Made by a program: the position numbers and the translations under genes
Assembly (NCBI RefSeq): GCF_020164535.1
Contig: NZ_JAIQZC010000004.1
Location: 124,001 to 188,000 of the forward strand
Direction: 5' to 3'
Length of the DNA: 64,000 nucleotides
From: Psychroflexus montanilacus
Lineage (GTDB): Bacteria > Bacteroidota > Bacteroidia > Flavobacteriales > Flavobacteriaceae
Notes under the pieces: model-generated
Seen by the model: only the letters and a program-made list of their open reading frames with translations
The model's database searches: none
What the model was told of the DNA's origin: nothing
Part shown: piece after piece, positions 8,172 to 16,279 of the stretch
Numbering within the stretch: position 1 is the stretch's first letter
Layout: the number at the start of each line of letters is the position of its first letter

Positions 8172-8780
8172 TTAGTTTAGTTGTGAAGACAACTTCTTAA
8201 TTTTAGTAATCGTATTTGGATGAAGCCCAGAAATTTTTGCAACTTCTACATTTTTATAGCCTTTTTCTAAAAGTTCATAAGCTTTTTTGTTTTTTGGCTT
8301 ATTTAAAAATTTGAGCATATTTTCTTTCGTCCCTTTTTTTCTTCCAAGATAAACACCTCTCTTTTTAGCTAATTCAATACCCTCTAACTGACGTTCTCTA
8401 ATTTGATTTCTTTCCATCTCACCTACTGTCCCAAGGATTGATATCATCAGCTTTGAAATAGTGTTTTCCCTACCATCGTCGTCAATGGTTCTAAGACCTT
8501 GCTTTATGAAGAAAATTGGTATTTTTAATTCATTGAAGAAATGAATGGTATTTAAAATGTCACGAAGATTTCTTCCAAGCCTATCAATCTGATGAACATG
8601 AAGGCTCGTTATTAAATCTTGGTCTAGAAAACTTTTAATCTTTCTACCCCCTACTCTATCAAAGAAAGGAACAGAACCGCTACACTTATCTTCGATTATT
8701 AAATCAAAGTCGGATTTGTTGCTAATTTGCCTTTCTAAATTTTGCTGAATCGAAGATACTCTGACGTATAAAACTCTCAT
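8172..8780 (-). CDS. Serine recombinase, resolvase/invertase family
   Basis: A 202-residue small serine recombinase. The N-terminal catalytic domain has the nucleophile Ser9 or its neighbour Ser10 in YVRVSSIQQN, the conserved HQIDRLGRNLRD segment with the catalytic arginines, and the long E helix beginning GTVGEMERNQIRERQLEGI. A linker GVYLGRKKGT leads to a C-terminal HTH (AYELLEKGYKNVEVAKISGLHPNTITKIKKL). Length fits resolvases and invertases, not large serine integrases. It may invert or resolve DNA in the island; no obvious res site was found except the palindromic motifs just upstream. The ATG at 8780 is preceded by an exact promoter box. Confidence 0.88.
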   Translation of the reverse strand: MRVLYVRVSSIQQNLERQISNKSDFDLIIEDKCSGSVPFFDRVGGRKIKSFLDQDLITSLHVHQIDRLGRNLRDILNTIHFFNELKIPIFFIKQGLRTIDDDGRENTISKLMISILGTVGEMERNQIRERQLEGIELAKKRGVYLGRKKGTKENMLKFLNKPKNKKAYELLEKGYKNVEVAKISGLHPNTITKIKKLSSQLN

Positions 8781-8811
8781 ATTTTTAGATTAGTTATTGT
8801 TTAACCCTAAA

Positions 8812-8837
8812 TTTGTGACAAATATAATGCATTTGTG
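8812..8837 (-). promoter_or_regulatory. Recombinase promoter with overlapping palindrome
   Basis: On the minus strand TATATTTG (plus-strand CAAATATA, 8819-8826) matches the -7 box TAnnTTTG and lies 39 bases before the recombinase ATG. It overlaps the palindrome TTTGT-G-ACAAA (8812-8822); TTTGTG recurs at 8832-8837, 20 bases away. This suits autorepression by the recombinase or a recombination subsite. Confidence 0.45.
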
Positions 8838-8977
8838 TTATTTAATGAGCCAATTTGACCCATAATTGCCTCACATAAAAAAGTGTAGCCTATTATTGTG
8901 ATGAGCAATCAGACTTAACAGCTTCCAAAAAACTACTCTAGTATTTAAATTATATAGCTAAAGAATAAAAATTATAA

Positions 8978-9022
8978 AAACATGTGTTTTCCAAGTAACG
9001 TTTACAAATAAACATGTATTTT
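8978..9022. repeat. Direct repeat AAACATGTRTTTT, two copies
   Basis: AAACATGTGTTTT (8978-8990) and AAACATGTATTTT (9010-9022) are 12/13 identical and spaced 32 bases start to start, about three helical turns. They lie 41-85 bases before the gene at 9063, an arrangement typical of an operator. No regulator is identified. Confidence 0.4.
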
Positions 9023-9062
9023 TAAAATTAAAAACAATTCTACAACAAGCTGAAAACAAATT

Positions 9063-9704
9063 ATGGATTGGACAAAAATATTTTCTGAAATTGGAATTTT
9101 TGGGATAATCTCAGGATTAATAGTTTGGTTGATTAAACAACTAGGACAAAGATATATCGATAAAGGAGCAAAAACTCACGAGCAAAAACTTCAAAATCAA
9201 TCAGACTTGTATAAAGCCGAATTAAATCAATCCTTAGAGAAATTTAAATCAGAAATTGCGTTTTTTTCTCAAAAAGCTTTTAAGCTTCACGATAAAAGAC
9301 TAGAGCGTATTGAAAATCTTTACTCATTATTGACTAATTTTTATGAAGACATGTTTCATTTAACAACCTGGAAAGTTGTTACAGGGATGACAGATGATGA
9401 TGTAAACAGACAAAATTTTGAAAACACTAAAAAAGCAGGCAAATCTGGAACTAATTTTTTCAAATATTATGCAAGGAACAAACTATACTTTGACAAAGAC
9501 ACTTGCAAATTAATAGAGGAAATAATTAAGTTGTTAAAGGATAGTCATTTTGATTTTTCATACGAATATGTATTTGGACCAATGTCAGCTGACTTTAAAT
9601 TTGAAACAGTAAAAAAAGCTACGGAAAAAATCCGAGAAAAAGTTCCTGAAATCAAATCAGAACTGGAGGATAATTTTAGAAAAATAATCGGAGTATATGA
9701 ATAA
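9063..9704 (+). CDS. Membrane-anchored coiled-coil protein, 213 aa
   Basis: One N-terminal membrane helix (residues about 11-28, IFGIISGLIVWLIKQL) is followed by a long charged helical region predicted to be coiled coil (residues 35-80, with THEQKLQNQSDLYKAELNQS and FKSEIAFF). The rest is helical and cytosolic with no catalytic motif I recognise. The start ATG at 9063 follows A/T-rich DNA. It precedes the Gabija-like pair by 98 bases on the same strand; a common promoter is possible but not shown. Similar N-terminally anchored helical proteins occur in defence islands as sensors or effectors, so association with the next two genes is a hypothesis. Confidence 0.6.
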   Translation: MDWTKIFSEIGIFGIISGLIVWLIKQLGQRYIDKGAKTHEQKLQNQSDLYKAELNQSLEKFKSEIAFFSQKAFKLHDKRLERIENLYSLLTNFYEDMFHLTTWKVVTGMTDDDVNRQNFENTKKAGKSGTNFFKYYARNKLYFDKDTCKLIEEIIKLLKDSHFDFSYEYVFGPMSADFKFETVKKATEKIREKVPEIKSELEDNFRKIIGVYE

Positions 9705-9802
9705 AAGCAGTTATCAAATTTATATAACCAAAAATCAACGCATATCGAACCCGCAAATGCGGTTAAATGAGACCGTTATGTTTCATGAAAAAACCATCCT
9801 AA

Positions 9803-11437
9803 ATGCATATTGAGAAAATAAAGATAAAAAATTTCAAATGTTTCAGAAATGAGTTTGAGTTAATATTAAACAAGACTGTCAACATCATTGTTGGAGAAAA
9901 TGAAGCAGGAAAATCAACAATTATAGAAGCTTTAAACCTAATACTTTCTGGATGGTTTAAGGGTCGATATATTCACAATGAACTAAATGAATATTTATTT
10001 AACAAAGAAACAGTAAGAGAGTATATTGAAAGTCTTCAAACTGAAAAACCCTTGGCACCGCCTTCAATCAAAATTGAAGTTTTTTTATCGCCTGATTCGC
10101 CATCAATTTTCAAAGGGGATAAAAACTCTGAAAAATCCGATTCAATAGGACTATCATTTAATATTGAATTTGATGAAAAATATTTACCAGAATATCAGAT
10201 TTTAATTCAAACTGAAAGCATTAAAAGTTTGCCTATTGAGTACTATAATTTTTATTGGGAATCCTTCGCAAGAGATGAAAGAATCACACCAAGACTCATA
10301 CCAATTAAACCTGCATTAATTGATTCATCAAATGGTAGATTGCAGAATGGTTCCGACATTTACATAAGCAGAATTTTAAAAGATTTTTTAGACCAAAAAG
10401 AAATAGTAGATGTATCTCAAGCACACAGAAAAATGAAAGACGTTTTCATGCAAGAGGATTCGATAATTAACATTAATAAAAAAATACAAACTGATTCAAA
10501 AATTTCTAACAAGAAAGTTGAATTGTCTGTTGAACTTTCTTCAAAAAATTCTTGGGAAAACTCTCTGGTAACATATCTGGATGAAATTCCATTTCATCAT
10601 ATCGGAAAAGGAGAACAATGCGTGATAAAAACTAAATTGGCTCTATCACATAAAAAAACATTAGAGTCCAATGTGCTTTTAATTGAGGAACCAGAAAATC
10701 ATTTGTCTCACACAAAATTAAATGAACTAATTCATGACCTAAAACAAGGTGGAGAAAACAAACAAATTATTGTAACTACTCACAGTAGTTTTATTGCAAA
10801 TAAATTAGGCTTAGATAGCCTAATATTATTAAACGAACAGAAAACTATAACTTTTAAAGATTTAGAAGATGATACTTTTACTTACTTCAAAAGATTAGCT
10901 GGTTATGATACCCTTAGATTAATCCTGAGTAATAAATCAATACTTGTTGAAGGCGATTCAGATGAATTAATTATTCAAAAAGCATATTCTCAAAAATACG
11001 GTAAACTACCAATAGAAGATGGAATAGATGTAATTTCTGTAGGCACCTCTTTTTTACGGTTTTTACAAATAGCAGAAAAAATAAATAAGCCAGTAATTGT
11101 AATAACGGATACTGATTGGAGTCTCGAACAACTTGAAAAAAAATATGAGGATTATATTGGAGTAAACGCTAAACCCAACATTACAATTTCTTATGATAGC
11201 GAAATAGTTGAAGGTGATTTTGAAATTTACGGTAAGCCATTCAATTACAACACGCTAGAACCAAAATTATTAAAATCAAATTCTATTGATTTGTTCAATT
11301 TGATTTTTGACAAAGCTTATACAACTGATGAAGAATTTCACAAATATATGAAGCTTAATAAAACAGAATGCGCTTTAAAATTATTTGATTCACAAGAAAA
11401 AATTTCATTCCCGAATTTTATTTCAGACGTTATTTAA
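9803..11437 (+). CDS. OLD-family ATPase/TOPRIM endonuclease, GajA-like
   Basis: A 544-residue protein with an ABC-type ATPase domain and a C-terminal TOPRIM nuclease domain. Walker A is GENEAGKST (residues about 31-39), the Walker B region is LLIEEPENHLS (about 290), then the switch strand IIVTTHSSFIANKL. The TOPRIM part has VEGDSDE (about 382, metal-binding Glu) and TDTDW (about 435). This order defines OLD (overcoming lysogenization defect) nucleases. The UvrD-like helicase 2 bases downstream makes it a class 2 OLD, the arrangement of Gabija GajA (about 580 residues), which cuts phage DNA when nucleotide pools fall. The assignment to Gabija is by domain order and neighbour; the exact subtype is not certain. 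Confidence 0.82.
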   Translation: MHIEKIKIKNFKCFRNEFELILNKTVNIIVGENEAGKSTIIEALNLILSGWFKGRYIHNELNEYLFNKETVREYIESLQTEKPLAPPSIKIEVFLSPDSPSIFKGDKNSEKSDSIGLSFNIEFDEKYLPEYQILIQTESIKSLPIEYYNFYWESFARDERITPRLIPIKPALIDSSNGRLQNGSDIYISRILKDFLDQKEIVDVSQAHRKMKDVFMQEDSIININKKIQTDSKISNKKVELSVELSSKNSWENSLVTYLDEIPFHHIGKGEQCVIKTKLALSHKKTLESNVLLIEEPENHLSHTKLNELIHDLKQGGENKQIIVTTHSSFIANKLGLDSLILLNEQKTITFKDLEDDTFTYFKRLAGYDTLRLILSNKSILVEGDSDELIIQKAYSQKYGKLPIEDGIDVISVGTSFLRFLQIAEKINKPVIVITDTDWSLEQLEKKYEDYIGVNAKPNITISYDSEIVEGDFEIYGKPFNYNTLEPKLLKSNSIDLFNLIFDKAYTTDEEFHKYMKLNKTECALKLFDSQEKISFPNFISDVI

Positions 11438-11439
11438 AA

Positions 11440-12570
11440 ATGACTAACGAATTAATCATAGCATCAGCAGGTTCGGGAAAAACAACAGCTTTAATCAAAA
11501 AAGCGTTGCTATATCCTGAAAAATCAATTTTAATAACTACCTACACTGAATCAAATGCTCAAGAAATTAAAAATAAATTTTTTGAATTAATAGGCTGTAT
11601 TCCTTCAAACATTCAAATTTCTACTTGGTTTTCTTTTTTAATTAAGCAATGTATAAAACCATATCAAACAATTCTATTTGACTACAAAATAAAGGGACTT
11701 CTGCTTGTAAACGAGAAATCAGGAATTAGATACACAGACCAAAGAACTCGAAGAAAAATTCCATATGCAGAAGCTGATAATTTTGATAAATTCTATTTTT
11801 CAAAAAACAAAAGGATTTATTCTGATAAGGTCGCCAAACTTGCTATTAGAGTTAACAAAGAAACAAAAGGCAAAATAATAAACCGCCTTACAGAAATATA
11901 TGACTACATACTAATTGATGAATGTCAAGATTTGGCAGGATATGATTTGGAACTATTAAAAACTTTTGGTCAATGCTGTTCAAATCTATCATTAGTTTGT
12001 GACCCAAGACAAGTTACCTATTTAACTCATAATTCTACAAAACATAAAAAGTACAGAAATGGATTATTAAAAGAATTCATTACAACAGAATGCAATAAAT
12101 TAGGTTTCCAAATTGATGATACATCACTTTCAGAATCGTACAGATGTAATCAGGCTATATGTGACTTTGCGAACAGACTTTATCCTGAACACAGTCAATG
12201 TGGTTCAAAACAAAATGAAACAACAGAACATGATGGCGTTTATATAGTTAAGAATGATAAAGTCGATGAATATTTAGCTAAATATAATCCCGTTCAATTA
12301 CGATGGAACTCTTTAACAAAGAATACAAATCCTGAATTTACAATTACTAATTTTGGGCAGTCTAAGGGTTTAACTTTTGAAAGGGTCTTAATCTTTCCAA
12401 CTAAAGGAATGCTTGCATGGATGATAAACAATGATATTTCAGTTAGTAAATTTAGTAATGAAGCCAGAGCGAAATTTTATGTAGGAATAACAAGAGCGAA
12501 GTATAGTGTTGGAATAGTCTGTGATAAAATAGATGAATTTGTAAAAAATGGAACAATTGAATACGAGTAA
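11440..12570 (+). CDS. Compact UvrD-like SF1 helicase, GajB-like
   Basis: A 376-residue SF1A helicase: motif I ASAGSGKTT (residues 8-16), Ia ILITTYTESNAQEI, motif II IDECQDL (about 160), III LVCDPRQVTYL, IV LSESYRCNQAICDFANRL, V FTITNFGQSKGLTFERV and VI FYVGITRAK (about 347). All core motifs are present, but it is shorter than typical GajB (about 490 residues) and UvrD (over 700), so most of the 1B/2B insertions are missing. It begins 2 bases after the OLD gene stop and is surely co-translated. In Gabija, GajB binds GajA and stimulates it upon phage DNA processing. No other gene follows within 370 bases, so the unit ends here. Confidence 0.82.
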   Translation: MTNELIIASAGSGKTTALIKKALLYPEKSILITTYTESNAQEIKNKFFELIGCIPSNIQISTWFSFLIKQCIKPYQTILFDYKIKGLLLVNEKSGIRYTDQRTRRKIPYAEADNFDKFYFSKNKRIYSDKVAKLAIRVNKETKGKIINRLTEIYDYILIDECQDLAGYDLELLKTFGQCCSNLSLVCDPRQVTYLTHNSTKHKKYRNGLLKEFITTECNKLGFQIDDTSLSESYRCNQAICDFANRLYPEHSQCGSKQNETTEHDGVYIVKNDKVDEYLAKYNPVQLRWNSLTKNTNPEFTITNFGQSKGLTFERVLIFPTKGMLAWMINNDISVSKFSNEARAKFYVGITRAKYSVGIVCDKIDEFVKNGTIEYE

Positions 12571-12945
12571 ATCACTAAAGCATAATCGATTAGACGGCTC
12601 AGCCGTTAAATGGTGGAGTGAACCACTCAAATCATTCTCGAACTAGGCAGTTTGAATTAAAAACTTCACAATGTGGAAAAAGTATAGCATTTGCACAAAA
12701 CATCTGATGTAGACGAACATTTATGCAGTCAACTTACATCAATATAAATGAGACCCAAAAAAATCACCTTGTCACTTGCTATACTTCGGAACGTTACTTC
12801 CATGTATCCAGGACTTACACACTATGGGCGTTAATGTAAAAAAACTATATTTACAATTCAGGGCACATAGAGGGTATAATGCATATCCTTCGGGATACGC
12901 ACCATACACGAACCCTTGGCATTCATTTTAAAAAGCACTCGAACT
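12571..12945. other. 375-base intergenic stretch
   Basis: No gene is supported. The stretch contains a small palindrome GGCTCAGCC (12597-12605), a hairpin with one mismatch (GCATATCC/GGGATACGC, 12881-12900) and the 11-mer TAAATGAGACC (12745-12755), also present before the OLD gene (9764-9774). The downstream frame can be extended to a TTG at 12916, but the ATG at 12946 is preferred as its start. Confidence 0.4.
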
Positions 12946-15201
12946 ATGAAAGAAATAAAAGATTTGATAACTGAAAGTTTGCATAGCTCAAGAGATACGG
13001 GTGAACTAAATTTCAGCAGATTTTCAGATGTATCAAGTCTTGAAAAAATTGGAATAGAGTTTGGAATAGAAAAATTAAAAAGAATATTAGAAAACAAAGA
13101 ACTTACCCAAATAGCAATCTCACCGATAATCCATATACCAAACTGGATAAATAACTTCATTGATAACTTAACTGAAAATATATCTTCAAAAAAAGTTCTT
13201 GACCCTTGGATAAATAGAAACTCGTTTCTTGTAAACAATATTCAAAAAGACTTTAAAGGCTATTGCATTAATCAACAAGAAAAAAATCTTCTTGTTGAAG
13301 GTTTTCAAATTGACGAATCAAAAATATTTATAGACGAACCGCAAGAACTAATTAATCAAGAAACAGAAAAATTTGATTTGGTAATTTCATTTCCACCTTT
13401 TGCAATGCGGGCGAAAAATCGTGAATCAACCTCTAAAGACTATTCTACTGATTTATTAATTGCGTCTTCAAAACATATTAAAGAAAATGGAAAACTGATT
13501 TTCTTAATGCCAGGAAAATTCGTATTTGATAAAAAAATCGAAAAATCCTTGAAGGACAATAGTTTATTTGTAAATGCTCTTTTTTACGTTCCAGAAGGTA
13601 GTCATTCACCAATTACTTCAATCCCTTCATACCTCGTAATCGTATCCAAAATAGCTACGCAAAAAACTTTTATAGCTCAATTATCCTCAAGCGATACTAC
13701 AAATAAAATCATCGCTAATAATTTTAATAAAAATAAAGAAGGTAAAACAACCTCTTTAGGTAGTTTTATGGAATTAGAGAATTTCACATCTTATAAAGCT
13801 TTTGAAAAAGACGAGGATGTTTTTAAAATAGGAAGAAAAACAGGTCTAAAGCCGACCATCTTAAAAAATATTGCTACTTTCAAAACAATAGGGAATAAAA
13901 ATCCTGAAGAAATCGAGCATTCAAATAACATAATTTACCTACCTCGTATTGGGAATAGTGATGTTGTTGAGAACCCAAGTGATTTTAATATAAAGCCACA
14001 TAATTATATCCAAGTAATTTTAGGAAATCAAGTTAGCCCTACTTATTTGGTAAAATATCTTAATACGTCTTTAGGTAAACTTACAAGAGAAAGTAGAAAG
14101 GTTGGTACTACAATAGAAAACATTACACTGCCATCATTAGAAGATGCGCCATTGTTTATTCCAAGCTATCAAGAACAAATTAGTCTAATTGAAGTAAATA
14201 ATAAGATTGAAAATTTACTTTTAGAGATTTCTGAATATCAAAATCAACTATGGAAACGTCCGAGCCAAATACAAGAAATAAATAAAAGTATTGTTCAGTA
14301 CGAAAAAGATAAGAGTATTGAAAAATGGTTAGACAGTTTACCATTTCCGATTTCTTCTATTCTTTGGAAATACGTAGCAACATCTGATAATAAAAGTAAG
14401 GTTGATTATTTACTTCACTTTTTTGAGGCATTTTCCGAATTTTTATCGATGCTTTTATTAAGTTCTTTCAATCAAGACCAGAAATTTTACAAATCCGAAA
14501 GTCATAGGTGGATAAACAATGATAGTAAATATGATGATTGGATTAAAAAAGCAACATTTGGAGGTTGGAATATTTTAACGGCGAACCTTCTTAAAGCGGT
14601 TCGTACAATAATTAATGAACCTAATAAAAAAGACGTCATTCTTAATCTATTGGGAAAACCAACTAGTGAATTTTTAACTTTTATAACAAGCAAAAAGATT
14701 ATTCCTGTTCTAGAGAATGTAAGGGAATATCGAAATGATTGGAAAGGACACGGTGGAGTTTCAAGCGAACAGGATAATATCAATCGGCTTACTTTACTTG
14801 AACAAGAATTAAATAGTTTAAGGCAAATTATTCAAGGAGCGTTTGATGATTGTAGATTAATAAGTGCAACGACTGGAAATTATAAAAATGGCATATTCAA
14901 TTTTAAAGCAAAAGAATTAGTTGGTAATAAAACACCTTTCAACGAAATAAAAGTTATTTCATTAAAACCTCTTGATGAAAACAAACTATATTTCATACAT
15001 CAAAATCATAATGAGCCAATTGAATTACTACCATTTATTAAATTCAATCAAGAATCAAAAGCTTGCTATTTTTATAATAGTATTCAAACAACGAATATTA
15101 GATGGGTTTCATTTCACTTTGAACAAAATTCAGAATTTACCGAAAATATTGATGAAAAATTTGAAGAAGTTTTAAGCATCTTAAAGCAACAAAGTGAATA
15201 A
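12946..15201 (+). CDS. Degenerate N6-methyltransferase/specificity/HEPN-like fusion, 751 aa
   Basis: Three regions are seen. Residues about 60-240 have the layout of a type I HsdM-like adenine methyltransferase, but the SAM motif DPACGSGxFL reads DPWINRNSFL (86-95) and the catalytic NPPF reads FPPF (149-152), so catalysis is doubtful. Residues about 280-440 resemble a specificity/TRD half-repeat, ending in a coiled segment after FIPSYQEQISLIEVNNKIE. From about 460 a helical domain begins LPFPISSILWKY and carries REYRNDWKGHGG, where Arg596 and His602 form an Rx5H pair like HEPN ribonucleases. Such a protein could read methylated or unmethylated DNA and fire an RNase. ATG 12946 is chosen over the upstream TTG. 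A GIY-YIG gene follows 50 bases on. Confidence 0.6.
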   Translation: MKEIKDLITESLHSSRDTGELNFSRFSDVSSLEKIGIEFGIEKLKRILENKELTQIAISPIIHIPNWINNFIDNLTENISSKKVLDPWINRNSFLVNNIQKDFKGYCINQQEKNLLVEGFQIDESKIFIDEPQELINQETEKFDLVISFPPFAMRAKNRESTSKDYSTDLLIASSKHIKENGKLIFLMPGKFVFDKKIEKSLKDNSLFVNALFYVPEGSHSPITSIPSYLVIVSKIATQKTFIAQLSSSDTTNKIIANNFNKNKEGKTTSLGSFMELENFTSYKAFEKDEDVFKIGRKTGLKPTILKNIATFKTIGNKNPEEIEHSNNIIYLPRIGNSDVVENPSDFNIKPHNYIQVILGNQVSPTYLVKYLNTSLGKLTRESRKVGTTIENITLPSLEDAPLFIPSYQEQISLIEVNNKIENLLLEISEYQNQLWKRPSQIQEINKSIVQYEKDKSIEKWLDSLPFPISSILWKYVATSDNKSKVDYLLHFFEAFSEFLSMLLLSSFNQDQKFYKSESHRWINNDSKYDDWIKKATFGGWNILTANLLKAVRTIINEPNKKDVILNLLGKPTSEFLTFITSKKIIPVLENVREYRNDWKGHGGVSSEQDNINRLTLLEQELNSLRQIIQGAFDDCRLISATTGNYKNGIFNFKAKELVGNKTPFNEIKVISLKPLDENKLYFIHQNHNEPIELLPFIKFNQESKACYFYNSIQTTNIRWVSFHFEQNSEFTENIDEKFEEVLSILKQQSE

Positions 15202-15251
15202 AACGAAATGCCAACACTGAATATACTGTTTTATTCTCTGTTTTTATTTCA

Positions 15252-16031
15252 ATGTTATTCAATTTACAAACCAATTTCATGAAATTTGCAAATCACGTAA
15301 TTACTGAGCTTAGATATTACGTTTATATATACTTACACCCGGAAACCAACGAAATCTTTTATGTTGGAAAAGGGAAAGGAAATAGGGCTTTTTCTCATTT
15401 AAAGGAACAATCAGAAAGTAAAAAAGTGAAATATATTGAAGAATTGAAAAATCAAGGACTACAACCAAAAATTGAAATTTTAGTTCACGGATTAGAAGAT
15501 GAAAAAATTGCATTGAATGTAGAGTCTTCAATAATTGACTTGATTGGAATTAAGAATTTGACAAACAAACAAAGTGGTTATAAAAGTGCGGCATTTGGAA
15601 GAATGACAATTGACCAAGTCAATTCGATGTATAGTAAACAACCTGTTGATATTACTGAATCTTCAATTCTAATTAAAGTCAATCAATCTTTTCGATTCTC
15701 TATGACTGATGTCGAACTTTATGATTACACACGTGGTCGATGGAAACTGAATCCAGATAGAGCTAAAAATGCTAAATATGGTTTTGCTGTATACCAAGGT
15801 GTTATTCAAGAAGTCTATGAAATCTTTGAATGGCACGAAGCAGGAACCACTGATAGTATTCGGCTTGAACATTCAAAATCACTACTTGATACTAAGGAAA
15901 GTTTAGATGGACGGTTTGAGTTTACTGGTAAGGTAGCATCAAAAGATATAAGAGAAAAGTACAGGCTAAAATCAGTTGAACATATTTTTAATAAAAAGAG
16001 TCAGAACCCTATTAAGTATGTGAACATATAA
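15252..16031 (+). CDS. LEM3-like GIY-YIG nuclease protein, 259 aa
   Basis: Residues about 20-100 form a GIY-YIG nuclease domain of the LEM-3-like type: YYVYIYLHP (GIY position), FYVGKGKGNRAFSHL (YIG position with conserved Lys and Arg), then ESSIIDLIG with the metal-binding Glu and a following NKQSG. A second domain (about 130-230) contains YDYTRGRWKLNPDRAKNAKY, AVYQGVIQEVYEIFEWH; I recall this module from other GIY-YIG proteins, and it may bind modified nucleotides, but I cannot name it. The start may be ATG 15252 or ATG 15279 (residue 10). It is 50 bases after the methyltransferase/HEPN-like fusion on the same strand, so a two-gene operon is likely. Not UvrC, which is far larger. Confidence 0.72.
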   Translation: MLFNLQTNFMKFANHVITELRYYVYIYLHPETNEIFYVGKGKGNRAFSHLKEQSESKKVKYIEELKNQGLQPKIEILVHGLEDEKIALNVESSIIDLIGIKNLTNKQSGYKSAAFGRMTIDQVNSMYSKQPVDITESSILIKVNQSFRFSMTDVELYDYTRGRWKLNPDRAKNAKYGFAVYQGVIQEVYEIFEWHEAGTTDSIRLEHSKSLLDTKESLDGRFEFTGKVASKDIREKYRLKSVEHIFNKKSQNPIKYVNI

Positions 16032-16108
16032 GTAAATAGAATATGATAAAAATACTAATCAAATGGTCTTTTCGTAGTTTATGAAATATTTTAAATAATC
16101 ATTTGTTA

Positions 16109-16122
16109 TTGAGATTTCTCAA
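16109..16122. repeat. Inverted repeat TTGAGA-TT-TCTCAA
   Basis: A 6-bp inverted repeat with a 2-base centre lies 158 bases before the gene at 16280, in a 248-base gap without genes. It could be an operator for the Cys-cluster/helicase unit. The evidence is only the symmetry. Confidence 0.3.
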
Positions 16123-16279
16123 ACACTAAGTTTTATAGATATTAATCATACTGAATCTAAAATCTTGATGTGTTTTAAAAATAAATATTCAATTAAATTC
16201 TTAAATAGATTTAACCCCCACTAATAAAAGTACATCTATAAAGTAAATTTTTGTTATTTTTCAAAATAGAACATACTAT

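Noticed and set aside
12916-12945. TTG start extending the methyltransferase/HEPN-like gene
   Set aside because: The extra ten residues have no homology signal I recognise and an ATG follows at 12946; the TTG-started form is only an open-frame extension.
9705-12945. GTTAAAT and small palindromes as integron attC sites
   Set aside because: The matching opposite core site (RYYYAAC) and the conserved attC stem pattern are not found, and no integron integrase is present; the single matches fit chance.
12946-15201. Active type I/BREX-type methyltransferase
   Set aside because: Both the SAM-binding and catalytic motifs are altered at key residues, and no HsdR, PglZ or BrxC-like gene is nearby.
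15252-16031. UvrC or a homing endonuclease for the GIY-YIG gene
   Set aside because: Too short for UvrC, lacking the UvrB-binding and C-terminal nuclease regions; the GIY-YIG type is LEM3-like with an extra domain, and there is no intron or intein context.
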